From positions 1 through 64,000 of the IMG/VR virus record IMGVR_UViG_3300019776_000919: a stretch of DNA of 64,000 nt. One strand, written 5' to 3'. This DNA comes from a virus. The translations under genes were made by a program, and so were the position numbers. Under the pieces are notes generated by a model, which was given only the letters and a program-made list of their open reading frames with translations, made no database searches and had not been told where the DNA came from. Every line of letters starts with the position of its first letter. Within the stretch, counting starts at the first letter, position 1. This document shows positions 34,430 to 42,875 of this stretch, in pieces.

Positions 34430-34922
34430 AAAAGAAACATCACAATTAGGTATGAGTCTCGGTCTTCGTGGGTTTCTTACCGTTGCTAAAATTTATGAAG
34501 ACGGAAATAGAGAAGTAATATTTGAAGATGAAAATCTTATTGTAAATGGTGGTCGTTTAATTGCAGCTAGGCAATTACAATATTCTTCAGGATCAGGAGA
34601 CCCTCTTTCATACGCAAAAATCGGAACCGGGGGAGCTACAGACGGTGCAGGTTTATATTTAAAAACTCCTACTGTAACAATGACTGATTTATATACCCCG
34701 GTAGGTATTAACATCCCTATTGTAAAAACCGCTCACAACGATTCTATACCAACAATAACATTATTAGCAAACGTAGATAATTCTGTTGCCAACGGACTAT
34801 ATATTAACGAAGCTGGGTTTTTCTCCGCATCGGGAGTAATGTTTAATATCAAAGTATTCCCCCGAGTACTTAAACAATCATCCTTTTCACTGACTCTAGA
34901 GTGGGTTTTACAAGTATCATAA
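34422..34922 (+). CDS. Tail fibre connector-like protein
   Basis: A 166-residue protein with a beta-rich layout. It has an early E-N-L-I-V-N-G-G-R-x-x-A-A-R-Q-L segment, a Y-A-K-I-G-T-G-G-A-T turn, and a C-terminal I-N-E-A-G-F-F strand. This pattern (N..V..G, KIGTG, NEAGLF) occurs in phage proteins encoded near tail fibres and baseplates. The function is inferred as attachment of fibres or collar. Confidence 0.5.
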   Translation: MIEKETSQLGMSLGLRGFLTVAKIYEDGNREVIFEDENLIVNGGRLIAARQLQYSSGSGDPLSYAKIGTGGATDGAGLYLKTPTVTMTDLYTPVGINIPIVKTAHNDSIPTITLLANVDNSVANGLYINEAGFFSASGVMFNIKVFPRVLKQSSFSLTLEWVLQVS

Positions 34923-34923
34923 T

Positions 34924-35286
34924 ATGTCTACCTATACAATTACAATTACTACTACTTTAGAACCAGACCACTACGTTGTTACTGCAACAGCAGTAGGAAC
35001 TGATACTTTACCGTCCGATATTTTTGTTTATGAAAACTTAGGTACCTCTACATTAGGATCCTACTACGGGGTCTGCTCTTATTTAGATTACGGAAGATTT
35101 CAACATTTTAACGGTACACCTATTCCAACGTTTGGAAATAGATTTGTAAAAACTTCAACGGCAACAATCTTAGTTCCACTGGATAAGAGTCCCGAGTCAG
35201 TAAAAGCTAAGATTGTTAGCGATATTACAAAATTTAAAAACGCATTCTTAATTAGTCACACTTCTACACAGGTATACACAGTATGA
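34924..35286 (+). CDS. Unknown tail-region protein
   Basis: A 120-residue beta-rich protein between the connector-like gene and the tail fibre. It overlaps the fibre gene by 4 bp, which indicates coupled translation. No motif recognised. Confidence 0.5.
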   Translation: MSTYTITITTTLEPDHYVVTATAVGTDTLPSDIFVYENLGTSTLGSYYGVCSYLDYGRFQHFNGTPIPTFGNRFVKTSTATILVPLDKSPESVKAKIVSDITKFKNAFLISHTSTQVYTV

Positions 35287-36122
35287 GTCTTAAGTTCACA
35301 AACAACGCCCGTACCTTGCTTACGGCTAATATTTCAGCAGTGGATACTACTATTCCAGTATCTTCTACGTCAGCTTTCCCTACTATCAGTTCAGGGGCCG
35401 ACGCTTTTTATGTAACTATTTCAGATGGAACAAATACGGAAGTAGTCTATGTCACGGGTAAAACAGGTACTTCTTTTACGGGTTGTGCTAGAGGTGTAGA
35501 CGGTACCACCGCTAGAGCTTTTACATCCACTACTCCAGTTGAACAAAGACTGAATGCAGGGGCTCTGAATTCATTCCTTCAATTAGGCGGCGGTATTATG
35601 GCCGGGAGTTTACAAGCTGCTTGGGATGCAAGCTTACCCTATGAAGTAGTTACTAAGCGACAGTTAGATACTGTAACAACAACTGCAAATAGTGCGGCGG
35701 CAACTGCTTCTAATGCATTGCCTCTATCCGGCGGTACCATGACAGGGTATATTACGTTGCACTCTGGAGCTACGGCATCTTTTCATCCCATAGCTAAAGC
35801 GCAATTAGATACAATACTTACTAGTTATCTAACCGTGGGTAATTTTGCAAGTTCGTTGGCTGCAAATGGGTATCAATATTTACCAAGCGGTTTGCTAATT
35901 CAATGGGGGTACCAGGCAACTCCAAATGGAAACTACTCATTCCCAATTGCATTTCCCAACGTATGTTATGTTATAGTAGCTGGTAATGCTGACTCTCAAG
36001 GTTCTAACGTAGATAACTCTTTTGCATACCCTGTTAGTTTGAGTCAATTTCATATGGCTTCTAAATCAAGTCCAGGTTCAATTTCTGCTTATCCTACGTA
36101 TTGGATAGCAATAGGAAGATAA
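35283..36122 (+). CDS. Tail fibre protein
   Basis: A 279-residue short fibre. The N-terminal ~90 residues form a beta domain typical of fibre attachment. The middle has a repeated L-G-G-G-x-M-x-G and L-P-L-S-G-G-T-M-T-G-Y-I motif, a common fibre shaft repeat. The C-terminus (G-Y-Q-Y-L-P-S-G-L-L-I-Q-W-G ... F-P-I-A-F-P-N) matches the knob of gp53-like / short-tail-fibre C-terminal domains that bind the host. A tail fibre assembly protein follows. Confidence 0.8.
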   Translation: MSLKFTNNARTLLTANISAVDTTIPVSSTSAFPTISSGADAFYVTISDGTNTEVVYVTGKTGTSFTGCARGVDGTTARAFTSTTPVEQRLNAGALNSFLQLGGGIMAGSLQAAWDASLPYEVVTKRQLDTVTTTANSAAATASNALPLSGGTMTGYITLHSGATASFHPIAKAQLDTILTSYLTVGNFASSLAANGYQYLPSGLLIQWGYQATPNGNYSFPIAFPNVCYVIVAGNADSQGSNVDNSFAYPVSLSQFHMASKSSPGSISAYPTYWIAIGR

Positions 36123-36125
36123 TTT

Positions 36126-36563
36126 ATGACGATATTTTTTAGTAAAACTCAAAACGGATTTTTCAATTCGGATATTCACCAGTCTATGCCAACTGATGTA
36201 ATAGAGATTTCAGATGAATTACATCAATCCCTACTTCAAGGGCAAAGTGAAGGTAGACAAATTTCAGCAGACGAGTCTGGTAATCCAATACTGGTAGACA
36301 GGTCGGGGCCGTTAGTCACAAAAGAAAATATGTGTTCCTTTATTCAAGCGGCGTTAGATGAAAAAGCCAAAGAATATGGATATGACAATATAATGTCAGC
36401 TATCTCCTATGCGGATGAGCCTGGGATTAATAAGTTTCAAACTGAAGGTAAAGCTTTCAGGCTTTGGCGTTCATTAGTATGGGATTATGTTTTTAACTCC
36501 CCAGAAAGCATAGCTCCGGCTGATGTTTTGGCAAATTTGCCAGAATTCTCCTTGGAAAATTAA
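36126..36563 (+). CDS. Tail fibre assembly protein
   Basis: A 145-residue protein that starts with a S-x-T-x-N-G-F-F-x-S-x-I-H pattern and has an early V-I-E-I-S-D-E-L-H-x-x-L-L-Q-G segment, as in Tfa/gp38-type fibre chaperones. It follows the fibre gene by 3 bp, the usual arrangement. Probably helps the fibre trimer to fold or stays at its tip. Confidence 0.75.
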   Translation: MTIFFSKTQNGFFNSDIHQSMPTDVIEISDELHQSLLQGQSEGRQISADESGNPILVDRSGPLVTKENMCSFIQAALDEKAKEYGYDNIMSAISYADEPGINKFQTEGKAFRLWRSLVWDYVFNSPESIAPADVLANLPEFSLEN

Positions 36564-36611
36564 CGAATTAAATCCTCATACAGCTTTAAAATAATAGCTT
36601 AAGAGGAAGTA

Positions 36612-37004
36612 ATGGCAGAACCAAGTTTAGCAACAGTAAGTGCAGGGGCAGGGCTGGTAGTAGTAGCTACCGTAGCCCTAGGCCCTATTCTAGGCGAATA
36701 TTCTATTATTATAGGATTCGGCCTGTTAGGTACATTAATTGCACTATCTGAATCTGTACAAACATCAATTTGGAAATCACTTCTTTTCGTGATAAGAGGG
36801 GTGATTTTCAGTTTTGTTTTTTCAGGACTTATAACTTCTTTAGTAGTAAAATACTTATTACCTCAAGACCTCGGTAACACTCCTTATATTGCAATGGGGG
36901 CAGTAGCTTTTGTAATAGGTTGGTCAAGTGACAGATTTCAAGTTATAAAAAATGCTCTTTTGAAAAGAGTATCCAAGATAGTAGATAAGAATGATACCCC
37001 ATGA
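36612..37004 (+). CDS. Holin-like membrane protein
   Basis: A 130-residue protein with three predicted membrane segments (~15-42, ~55-80, ~92-108) and a basic C-terminal tail, the layout of class I holins. A clear Shine-Dalgarno (AGAGGAAG) precedes the start, unusual in this genome. It overlaps the next membrane-protein gene by 4 bp. No endolysin was recognised nearby, so the lysis role is inferred from topology and position after the fibres. Confidence 0.5.
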   Translation: MAEPSLATVSAGAGLVVVATVALGPILGEYSIIIGFGLLGTLIALSESVQTSIWKSLLFVIRGVIFSFVFSGLITSLVVKYLLPQDLGNTPYIAMGAVAFVIGWSSDRFQVIKNALLKRVSKIVDKNDTP

Positions 37005-37504
37005 ACGCACTTGTTACTTTCGGATTTTTAACAGTAATAGTAGGTGGTTATCTGTTACACAAGGTGGATAAAACATACTCTTGGTTTACCCGAATGAGCA
37101 TAGTTGCCTTAACTATGTCTGGTGTTCTTATGATTTGGTTCGTAGCGTCAGTAAAAACTCCACCCGTAAGTGAAGCTAAGGTTGAAATTTTAGGATATAA
37201 CTCTCAAGGTTTAGTGGCATCATTCAGTGCGGTCAGTACTAGGAACTGTTCAATAGAAGGTATTGATGCCTTCACTATAAACCAAGGTGACCTTTCTTTG
37301 CTTCAATCTAAGTTTATCTATCTGGGAAAAAGCAACGGGGTTGAAAAAGGTTTCATTACAGTTTCCAATCCAGAGCATATCAGTTCGGATAAAATTACGT
37401 TTAAAACAAGGCATTTTTGCCCCTTTGGATTTCAAGTAGTTACTAAACTAGAAGAATTTAACATCCCTAAGATACTGGATAAATCCAAGGTGCAATTACC
37501 GTGA
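37001..37504 (+). CDS. Membrane-anchored protein near the holin
   Basis: A 167-residue protein with two N-terminal membrane segments (~3-20 and ~31-52) and a soluble C-terminal beta-rich domain with two Cys. It is coupled to the holin-like gene by a 4-bp overlap. Such pairs can be lysis partners or antiholin/spanin-like proteins, but the sequence does not settle it. Confidence 0.45.
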   Translation: MNALVTFGFLTVIVGGYLLHKVDKTYSWFTRMSIVALTMSGVLMIWFVASVKTPPVSEAKVEILGYNSQGLVASFSAVSTRNCSIEGIDAFTINQGDLSLLQSKFIYLGKSNGVEKGFITVSNPEHISSDKITFKTRHFCPFGFQVVTKLEEFNIPKILDKSKVQLP

Positions 37505-38130
37505 TGCAATATAAAAACTTTGAACTAACTCCTGGTATCTCTCAAGATTTAATATTTGAAATATTAGATGATACTTATTTAAAAGTCGATCTTACAGGAT
37601 ACACTGCAAAGTTAGAAGTTCTTAATGAAAATTCTTCACTCAGATTAACTTCAACTACCTCTTCTGTTATCGGACTGGGAAATCTAAAAGTCCCTGTAGT
37701 AGATGTTGACACATTAAAAATTGGTAGCGGTCAATATCAGTATCGCCTCGTATTAACAGACTCGTCTAGTAAAACCAGAGTTCAGTATAAAGGATTCTTA
37801 ACTCTTTCAGAGCCAGTATTCAATAGCGGGTCCATTGCCCCAGTTCAAAACGTTGTTTTGGCGGACGGGTCTTTATTCCTAAATGCCCCAGATTCATTAT
37901 CATTAGGAGTATGGTACTCAACAGTCAACCCGTATAGATTAATGGTTTCAGGTACTGGGGTTTTATCTATGGATTTAAGAGATCCTGCCGGAGCTATTAC
38001 TATGGATACTCAGAGATTTGTAGGAGATCCTACCAGTGAAGTTCAGTGGGTATTCTATTATGGTCCAAATCCCGGGTTTAGAATAAATCAAAACTCTGGT
38101 ACTAATACAATTAGGTTTGCACCCCAATGA
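37501..38130 (+). CDS. Beta-rich tail-associated protein
   Basis: A 209-residue protein. The first ~100 residues (F-E-L-T-P-G-I-S...D-L-T-G-Y-T-A-K-L-E-V) resemble the N-terminal domain of phage baseplate upper proteins such as BppU. The C-terminal half is a second beta domain. It overlaps both neighbours by 4 bp. The role is likely receptor-binding or baseplate decoration. Confidence 0.5.
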   Translation: MMQYKNFELTPGISQDLIFEILDDTYLKVDLTGYTAKLEVLNENSSLRLTSTTSSVIGLGNLKVPVVDVDTLKIGSGQYQYRLVLTDSSSKTRVQYKGFLTLSEPVFNSGSIAPVQNVVLADGSLFLNAPDSLSLGVWYSTVNPYRLMVSGTGVLSMDLRDPAGAITMDTQRFVGDPTSEVQWVFYYGPNPGFRINQNSGTNTIRFAPQ

Positions 38131-38399
38131 AACTAAAAAAAGTACAAGAAGGGTTACCTCCTGAAGATTGCCCGAAAGTAGTCCTTATTTCATGGGAGGA
38201 CGCCAAAGTAATTTCAGATGGTGGAGTCTGGATGACAAATAGAGAATTTGACTACGAACCCCATACGGTATGGCAGGTTGGGTTTTTATTAAAAGACGAC
38301 CCTGCCGGAATCATAATTGTAGAGGCGTGGCATAAAGATCTAATAGGGAATCCAACTCAAATACCCAGAGGTATGATTAAATCATTACAATACCTGTAA
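38127..38399 (+). CDS. Small unknown protein at end of the late operon
   Basis: A 90-residue protein, the last plus-strand gene before the inverted-repeat region. It has a P-x-V-V-L-I-S-W-E-D segment and a W-M-T-N-R-E-F-D-Y-E-P pattern. No family recognised. A terminator follows 19 bp after the stop. Confidence 0.5.
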   Translation: MKLKKVQEGLPPEDCPKVVLISWEDAKVISDGGVWMTNREFDYEPHTVWQVGFLLKDDPAGIIIVEAWHKDLIGNPTQIPRGMIKSLQYL

Positions 38400-38417
38400 A
38401 GTATAAATCTCACACTG

Positions 38418-38442
38418 AAAAGCACCGTTCTGGTGCTTTTTT
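38418..38442 (+). terminator. Terminator of the late structural operon
   Basis: Stem AAAGCACC/GGTGCTTT with a short GTTCT loop, followed by T6. It lies just after the last plus-strand gene. Confidence 0.85.
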
Positions 38443-38448
38443 CATTTC

Positions 38449-38641
38449 AAAGCCAGTTTTTATTTCCACTTGCCAGTTTTGTCCGAAATTTATGGCAGAA
38501 ATTGTTCCAGTAAAATCAGGCAAAAGCCAGTTTTTAAAAAAGCTAAAAATAAAAAGTGGCTTCAGAAGTTCCAGTATCTATTAAGGAAAGAGGGTCAAAA
38601 GCCAGTTTTCCACCTTTTTTTGAAAAAAATATACATACTCT
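38449..38641 (+). repeat. Large inverted repeat, left arm
   Basis: A 193-bp arm whose reverse complement recurs at 38815-39007, with only about seven mismatches outside one internal segment. It carries repeated copies of AAAGCCAGTTTT-type sequence. The 37-bp segment 38525-38561 has the same orientation in both arms instead of being inverted. The arm lies between convergent gene blocks and contains no credible gene. Confidence 0.9.
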
Positions 38642-38814
38642 GTGTGAGAGATGAATTGGAAAAAAGTAGAAGCCATAAAAACGTCTCTTATATATATTAT
38701 ATATATAGATCTCAGGAGAAGAATATATTATATATATAAGAAGATGTATGTTTTACTGGCACTTTAATATTACAATACTTAATTCTATTTTTCTAGAAAT
38801 TTTTTCTCTCTCAT
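38642..38814. other. AT-rich loop between the arms of the inverted repeat
   Basis: A 173-bp spacer with runs of alternating TA (38690-38706 and 38723-38740) on both sides of GATCTCAGGAGA. No gene is supported. The TA-rich segments would melt easily and could also pair with each other. Confidence 0.6.
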
Positions 38815-39007
38815 AGAGTATGTATATTTTTTTCAAAAAAAGGTGGAAAACTGGCTTTTGACCCTCTTTCCCTTATAGATACTGGAACTCTTGAAGCCAG
38901 TTTTTAAAAAAGCTAAAAATAAAAAGTGGCTTTTGCCTGATTTTACTAGAACAATTTCTGCCACAAATTTCGGACAAAACTGGCAAGTGGAAATAGAAAC
39001 TGGCTTT
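38815..39007 (-). repeat. Large inverted repeat, right arm
   Basis: The mirror arm of 38449-38641. Its internal 37-bp segment (38895-38931) occupies exactly the mirrored slot of 38525-38561 yet reads in the same direction, so this segment has been flipped relative to the arm. Confidence 0.9.
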
Positions 39008-39163
39008 ACAAGTAAAACGTAGATGTTTACTTTACAACCTACTTAAATTTATAGACGGTAAGAAACCCACTCTTTTCTTTAGTACCTCACCCCTTCTATT
39101 TCAAACGAAAACGGGCCTAGCTTCGTTTTAAATTTAAAGGTAGTACTACGCCCTACCCTAAGC
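39008..39163. other. Gene-free stretch with small hairpins
   Basis: No gene is visible. Two small hairpins occur: AAGTAAA/TTTACTT near 39010-39032 and AAACGAA/TTCGTTT near 39107-39128. It lies between the inverted repeat and the terminator of the minus-strand block. Confidence 0.5.
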
Positions 39164-39189
39164 TAAAAAAAGGGCTTAAAAGCCCTTTT
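39164..39189 (-). terminator. Terminator of the minus-strand metabolism block
   Basis: On the minus strand AAAGGGC-TTTTAA-GCCCTTTTTTTAGC. It follows the stop of the 332-residue gene at 39213. Confidence 0.85.
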
Positions 39190-39212
39190 ATCAAATTTGC
39201 TCGGAACTAGCT

Positions 39213-40211
39213 TCAGCCAATTAACTTACGCAAGAACCTGCGGATAGGTCCGGGACTTTTTTCCTTTTCTGAAACTACAGATGTCACCTGTTGAGCAGCA
39301 GGTTTTTCTTCAAGCGGAGTTTCCACTTTAGGTTCTGCTTTACTTTCCACTTCAGGCTCTTGTCTCAGACCTTTATTGTCGTGTATGTTTCGAGGAGTAG
39401 ATTTTGATTGCATTTCCTCATCGCAATCGTCAATTTCTTTGACTATCTTTTGAAGTTCAGCAATCAATCGAGCGGCCAAGGCCTCTTTCTCTTTAGCACT
39501 CATACCGGCAATAGTTGAGATATTAGGAATGATTTGGTTGGAAACCGTTTCATTCTCTAGCGTCAGCCCCAACCCTAGTTTTTGAAGCGACCCTGCTTTA
39601 TTCAGGATTTCTTTAGCTTTATTGTCAAATTCTTTATTTCCACTATGCATTCCGATAGCAGCTTTAATGGCTTCATCGAGGTTGTCTATTTTGTTTAGAA
39701 TGTCCGTTTCAAGATCGTTGTATTCCGGAAGGACGAGTTTGTATTCAGGAACATACCCTTCGATAGATAACCCTTCATACCGAATTTGAATAGGCAGCTT
39801 CATGGCTCTACGCATGTATTCCAGATTCAAAATGGAATTTAACCTAGAGAATCGAGGACCTAATACTGACAGTGAAGATGTCAATTCGATACCAGACCCA
39901 AAACTGAGGATATCCGTAAATAGGATAAACGTATCTGAAGACAAACTTTTAGGTGCAAAAGTGACAACCTTAGGTTTATCTTTTTGAAAACCCGCATCTG
40001 TATCAAGAGAATCCCGAAGGTTTCTCATTTCTACCATGAGACTGTTAAAAGCATCGATAGCTGCGAGGATGTCTGTAGTAGACATATCTCGAATAACAAA
40101 TCCAACGTTGATATTGCCTTTGGATTTAATGTCACCAACAATGTTTTTAACAAAAGCAGGGACTTCTTTATCCGAAAGAATAGAATCGAGATTTAAATGA
40201 AACTGGTCCAT
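39213..40211 (-). CDS. Unknown helical protein
   Basis: A 332-residue acidic protein, mostly helical with coiled-coil-like stretches (residues ~165-265). Its C-terminal ~70 residues are Glu/Lys/Pro-rich and disordered, ending in a basic R-R-F-L-R-K-L-I-G tip. It starts on the last base of the dTMP kinase gene region and is probably co-translated with it. No domain recognised. Confidence 0.5.
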   Translation of the reverse strand: MDQFHLNLDSILSDKEVPAFVKNIVGDIKSKGNINVGFVIRDMSTTDILAAIDAFNSLMVEMRNLRDSLDTDAGFQKDKPKVVTFAPKSLSSDTFILFTDILSFGSGIELTSSLSVLGPRFSRLNSILNLEYMRRAMKLPIQIRYEGLSIEGYVPEYKLVLPEYNDLETDILNKIDNLDEAIKAAIGMHSGNKEFDNKAKEILNKAGSLQKLGLGLTLENETVSNQIIPNISTIAGMSAKEKEALAARLIAELQKIVKEIDDCDEEMQSKSTPRNIHDNKGLRQEPEVESKAEPKVETPLEEKPAAQQVTSVVSEKEKSPGPIRRFLRKLIG

Positions 40212-40879
40212 TACATTACCTTTTTAAGAAAATCTAAAGTATTTGAAAAAACTTGGGTTCGAGTTTGATTTGCATCAACTACAAAATATGCAGATCTATT
40301 GCTTAAAATTCGTTGCTCATACCTTTCGGCAATATCTGACATGAAGTCCATTGCGTCATCGTCTAGTGCCTCAGAGACTTTATCCCTGAGTTGCAATCTA
40401 GATTCTGCTATACCAACTGCAACGTCTAAATATATTGTCACATCAGGGACAATAATATCCTTATGCTGGCTTTGTACTGCGTTAATGAAATCAGAAGATA
40501 CTCCCATTGCCCCTTGGTATGCCCAAGAAGAATCTGCGTGCCTGTCGGTAAGAACAACAGCGTTATCTTTCCTTGCAAGAACTTTTTGTATCATTAGTAA
40601 GTTTTCAACTCTGGCACCTTCCAGTAAAAGAAATGCTACTCGGGGATCTACTGAAGCTTTTTTCAAAATGCTTCTAACTCCGGTACCTACTTGAGTAGAC
40701 CCTGGCTCAAATAGTGTATATACAAAGTCGCTATTACTACGAAATTGAGTAGCTAATGCAGAAACTAAATCTGATTTACCGCTACCATCAATACCTTCAA
40801 AAGCAATGAACCGAACTTTTTTACCTGCAAAAGATTCGGGTGTGGGGTTAGTTTGTAAAAGTTTACTCATTTGTTTCAA
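40211..40879 (-). CDS. tmk: Thymidylate (dTMP) kinase
   Basis: Converts dTMP to dTDP. The P-loop (F-E-G-I-D-G-S-G-K-S, ~28-37) and the D-R-H block (V-L-T-D-R-H, ~112-117), with the following S-S-W-A-Y-Q-G segment, match the family. A C-terminal lid region with Arg-rich motif follows. The true start may be the ATG at 40870. It lies between a DHH phosphoesterase and an unknown gene in the nucleotide-metabolism block. Confidence 0.88.
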   Translation of the reverse strand: MKQMSKLLQTNPTPESFAGKKVRFIAFEGIDGSGKSDLVSALATQFRSNSDFVYTLFEPGSTQVGTGVRSILKKASVDPRVAFLLLEGARVENLLMIQKVLARKDNAVVLTDRHADSSWAYQGAMGVSSDFINAVQSQHKDIIVPDVTIYLDVAVGIAESRLQLRDKVSEALDDDAMDFMSDIAERYEQRILSNRSAYFVVDANQTRTQVFSNTLDFLKKVM

Positions 40880-40896
40880 TATTGTTGTGCTTTAAA

Positions 40897-41727
40897 TTAC
40901 AGCATACTAACTAACCACTCTATATCGGCTCGGCCACCTGATGCGTTTCGGTGACCCCCGCCATTAAAATTTTTTGCTACATTGGATACGTCAAAGTTAG
41001 ATTTAGTAGCCTCGCTTCTGAAACTTAATCTAACTACGCCAGACCCGTCAATGTACCAAAGAATTGCGTAATCAATGTCCAATTGCTTGCATAACTCATT
41101 ACCCATTTCTGAAGTTAAATGAGTAGTATTTAATAGGGCAATCTTACTACCACCGTAAGTCATTAGTTTTACATTACCAGATGGTATGACTCGGCCTACC
41201 TCTTTATCTTTATATTGAGAAATTGCTTCCCCACTATTTTTCAGAAAAGAAGATCCTTCCTTGCTTGAAATGGCATCCCATGCCCCCATATCTTCTGGAA
41301 TAACAGAAAGACCTGACAGTACTGCTTTTGTATCAGGTAACTCCCATCGCCAAAGATCACGGTCTTGGATAAATTCTAATAGGGTAGGGGTTGGTACGCC
41401 AGGATGAAAATATTCCCAAGCTAGTACAGCCCCGCTTTTTTCCATGTCGAATGTAGCGTAGGGCTCGTCACTTAAGATTTCTTTTGCAGACTTATGGTGA
41501 TCTAATACTTTCAGTACTTTAGACCTAGAGTACAAATCCCGTAAGAATTCTTTACTATATGAAAAATCTGCAATGTAGACTTCAGATCCTGATTCTATTT
41601 CCGGAGTAGGATCTTTATAATCCGCTGGAATATAAATAGCTTTATCACCGAATTTTTTCCAAGCAGCATACTTAGCCCCTAAACCATCCGTACAAGGATA
41701 GTGGTGAATTACATAAATTTTAGTCAT
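40897..41727 (-). CDS. DHH-family phosphoesterase
   Basis: A 276-residue protein with the DHH motifs: H-H-x-x-x-x-D-G (HHYPCTDG, ~8-15), an Asp in Y-I-A-D-F-S, and the DHHKS motif (~93-97). The DHHA1 C-terminal motif G-G-G-H-R-N-A-S-G-G follows at ~255-264. Such enzymes degrade short oligonucleotides (NrnA-like) or cyclic dinucleotides, so it could recycle nucleotides or blunt a nucleotide-signal defence. It lies directly after the gene-free structured region. Confidence 0.85.
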   Translation of the reverse strand: MTKIYVIHHYPCTDGLGAKYAAWKKFGDKAIYIPADYKDPTPEIESGSEVYIADFSYSKEFLRDLYSRSKVLKVLDHHKSAKEILSDEPYATFDMEKSGAVLAWEYFHPGVPTPTLLEFIQDRDLWRWELPDTKAVLSGLSVIPEDMGAWDAISSKEGSSFLKNSGEAISQYKDKEVGRVIPSGNVKLMTYGGSKIALLNTTHLTSEMGNELCKQLDIDYAILWYIDGSGVVRLSFRSEATKSNFDVSNVAKNFNGGGHRNASGGRADIEWLVSML

Positions 41728-41759
41728 TAGTGATTTGAACTTGGATTTGAATTGTAAAT

Positions 41760-42860
41760 TGATAACCTAAAGAAAAAGGGTTTCTTTTTCCTTCGTTGAC
41801 TGAATTGGATTCAATCTTATCATTCCTGATAAGATTGAAGACATCTCTGATAGATATCTTTGTTTATGTGGGGGTCGTGTTGGGTTTTATCGGGGTTTTA
41901 ATCCCCTGCACCGACAGCCTCACTAAGGACATACAGTTACTGTACATCTGAGCTACATCTTACTACCCTATTAACCAATGTAATTGGTAGTCTTTTGCCG
42001 CTATTTACTCAACGTGAAACGCCGTTATACTCCGGCTGAGTTTAAGAGAACGTTAACTCTGCACACCTCACGAGATCTGAGTACCAGGTGTTAATGGTCC
42101 AGCTGCATGCAGGATCCATGGAGGAGTGACTCTTGACCAAGTCATGCAATGACTAGGTCAGTTGGTTTCGAATAATGTATACACTATTCCTGACAGCATA
42201 TTCTTACACAATAAGATAGTTTTCGGCCTACCCTACTCTGTAAACATACACTTATCGAATACTTAACGTCTGGGTAAAGATTGAGCTTAATGAAACCATT
42301 TTCCCCGTTTCTATGAAAACTTCAGGGGGAAAAGACTATTATCGAGCAGTGACTGCTCAAAGCTTTTAATGCTACCAAAATCTTTACAAAAAAAGGATAA
42401 ACTTATCCACTGGGTATGAGGTGCTCTTCTTATTTATATAAAACTTATTAAATGTTCTATATAAGTTTTAAAAGAGACCACGTCGTAGATGTCCAATCCA
42501 GTGGCCAGTTCTTCGGTAGCCCAAGCTACCGAAAACAGCTTTGAAGATAGTTACGTTATCTTCATGCTTTTCAGCAATACTTTATCCGACTCAAATTAAT
42601 GAGTATTTCAAATCAAACAATACACTATATTTATTCATTATTTCTACTGCAGCTCTCTTTAGAACCGGTTAGTACTACTGGAGAAGACCTTATGTCGACA
42701 TATGTCGAGATCGATGTCCGCCGGGTAGTGCGTCAGTAGTCCTTGGCTAACAAAGTTAGCCAAAAGAGCTTTGAAGATAGTTACTCATCTTCCGCCGTTT
42801 GGCGTACTATATTTATATTTGATTTGAAATACAACCTAGGGTTTAACTAGGTTGTTTACA
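41760..42860 (-). ncRNA. Candidate large structured RNA (gene-free, hairpin-dense region)
   Basis: About 1.1 kb with no credible reading frame but a hairpin every 30-50 bp. Examples are AATCTTATC/GATAAGATT (41813), GACC-AGTCAT/ATGACT-GGTC (42134), GAATA..TGTATACA..TATTC (42170), TTTTCCCC/GGGGGAAAA (42299), AAAACTTAT/ATAAGTTTT (42439), and ACAACCTA/TAGGTTGT (42832). A 15-bp long-range pair (GTATTTCAAATCAAA at 42603-42617 with its complement at 42818-42832) closes a domain. Two related units (42480-42562 and 42715-42792) share a hairpin, AGCTTTGAAGATAGTTAC, and a second hairpin. Strand is inferred from the minus-strand neighbours. The place near a phage tRNA recalls GOLLD/ROOL-type ornate RNAs; class membership is not shown. 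Confidence 0.55.
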
Positions 42861-42875
42861 GCACTTTAAGTCTGT

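Noticed and set aside
38470-38739. Reading frame of 89 codons in the inverted-repeat region
   Set aside because: It lies within the left repeat arm and the TA-rich loop and encodes a low-complexity Lys/Ile/Tyr-rich product; the mirrored arm does not keep it.
41760-42860. Additional tRNAs or group I introns in the gene-free region
   Set aside because: No full cloverleaf with T-arm and no P/Q/R/S intron core could be found on either strand by eye.
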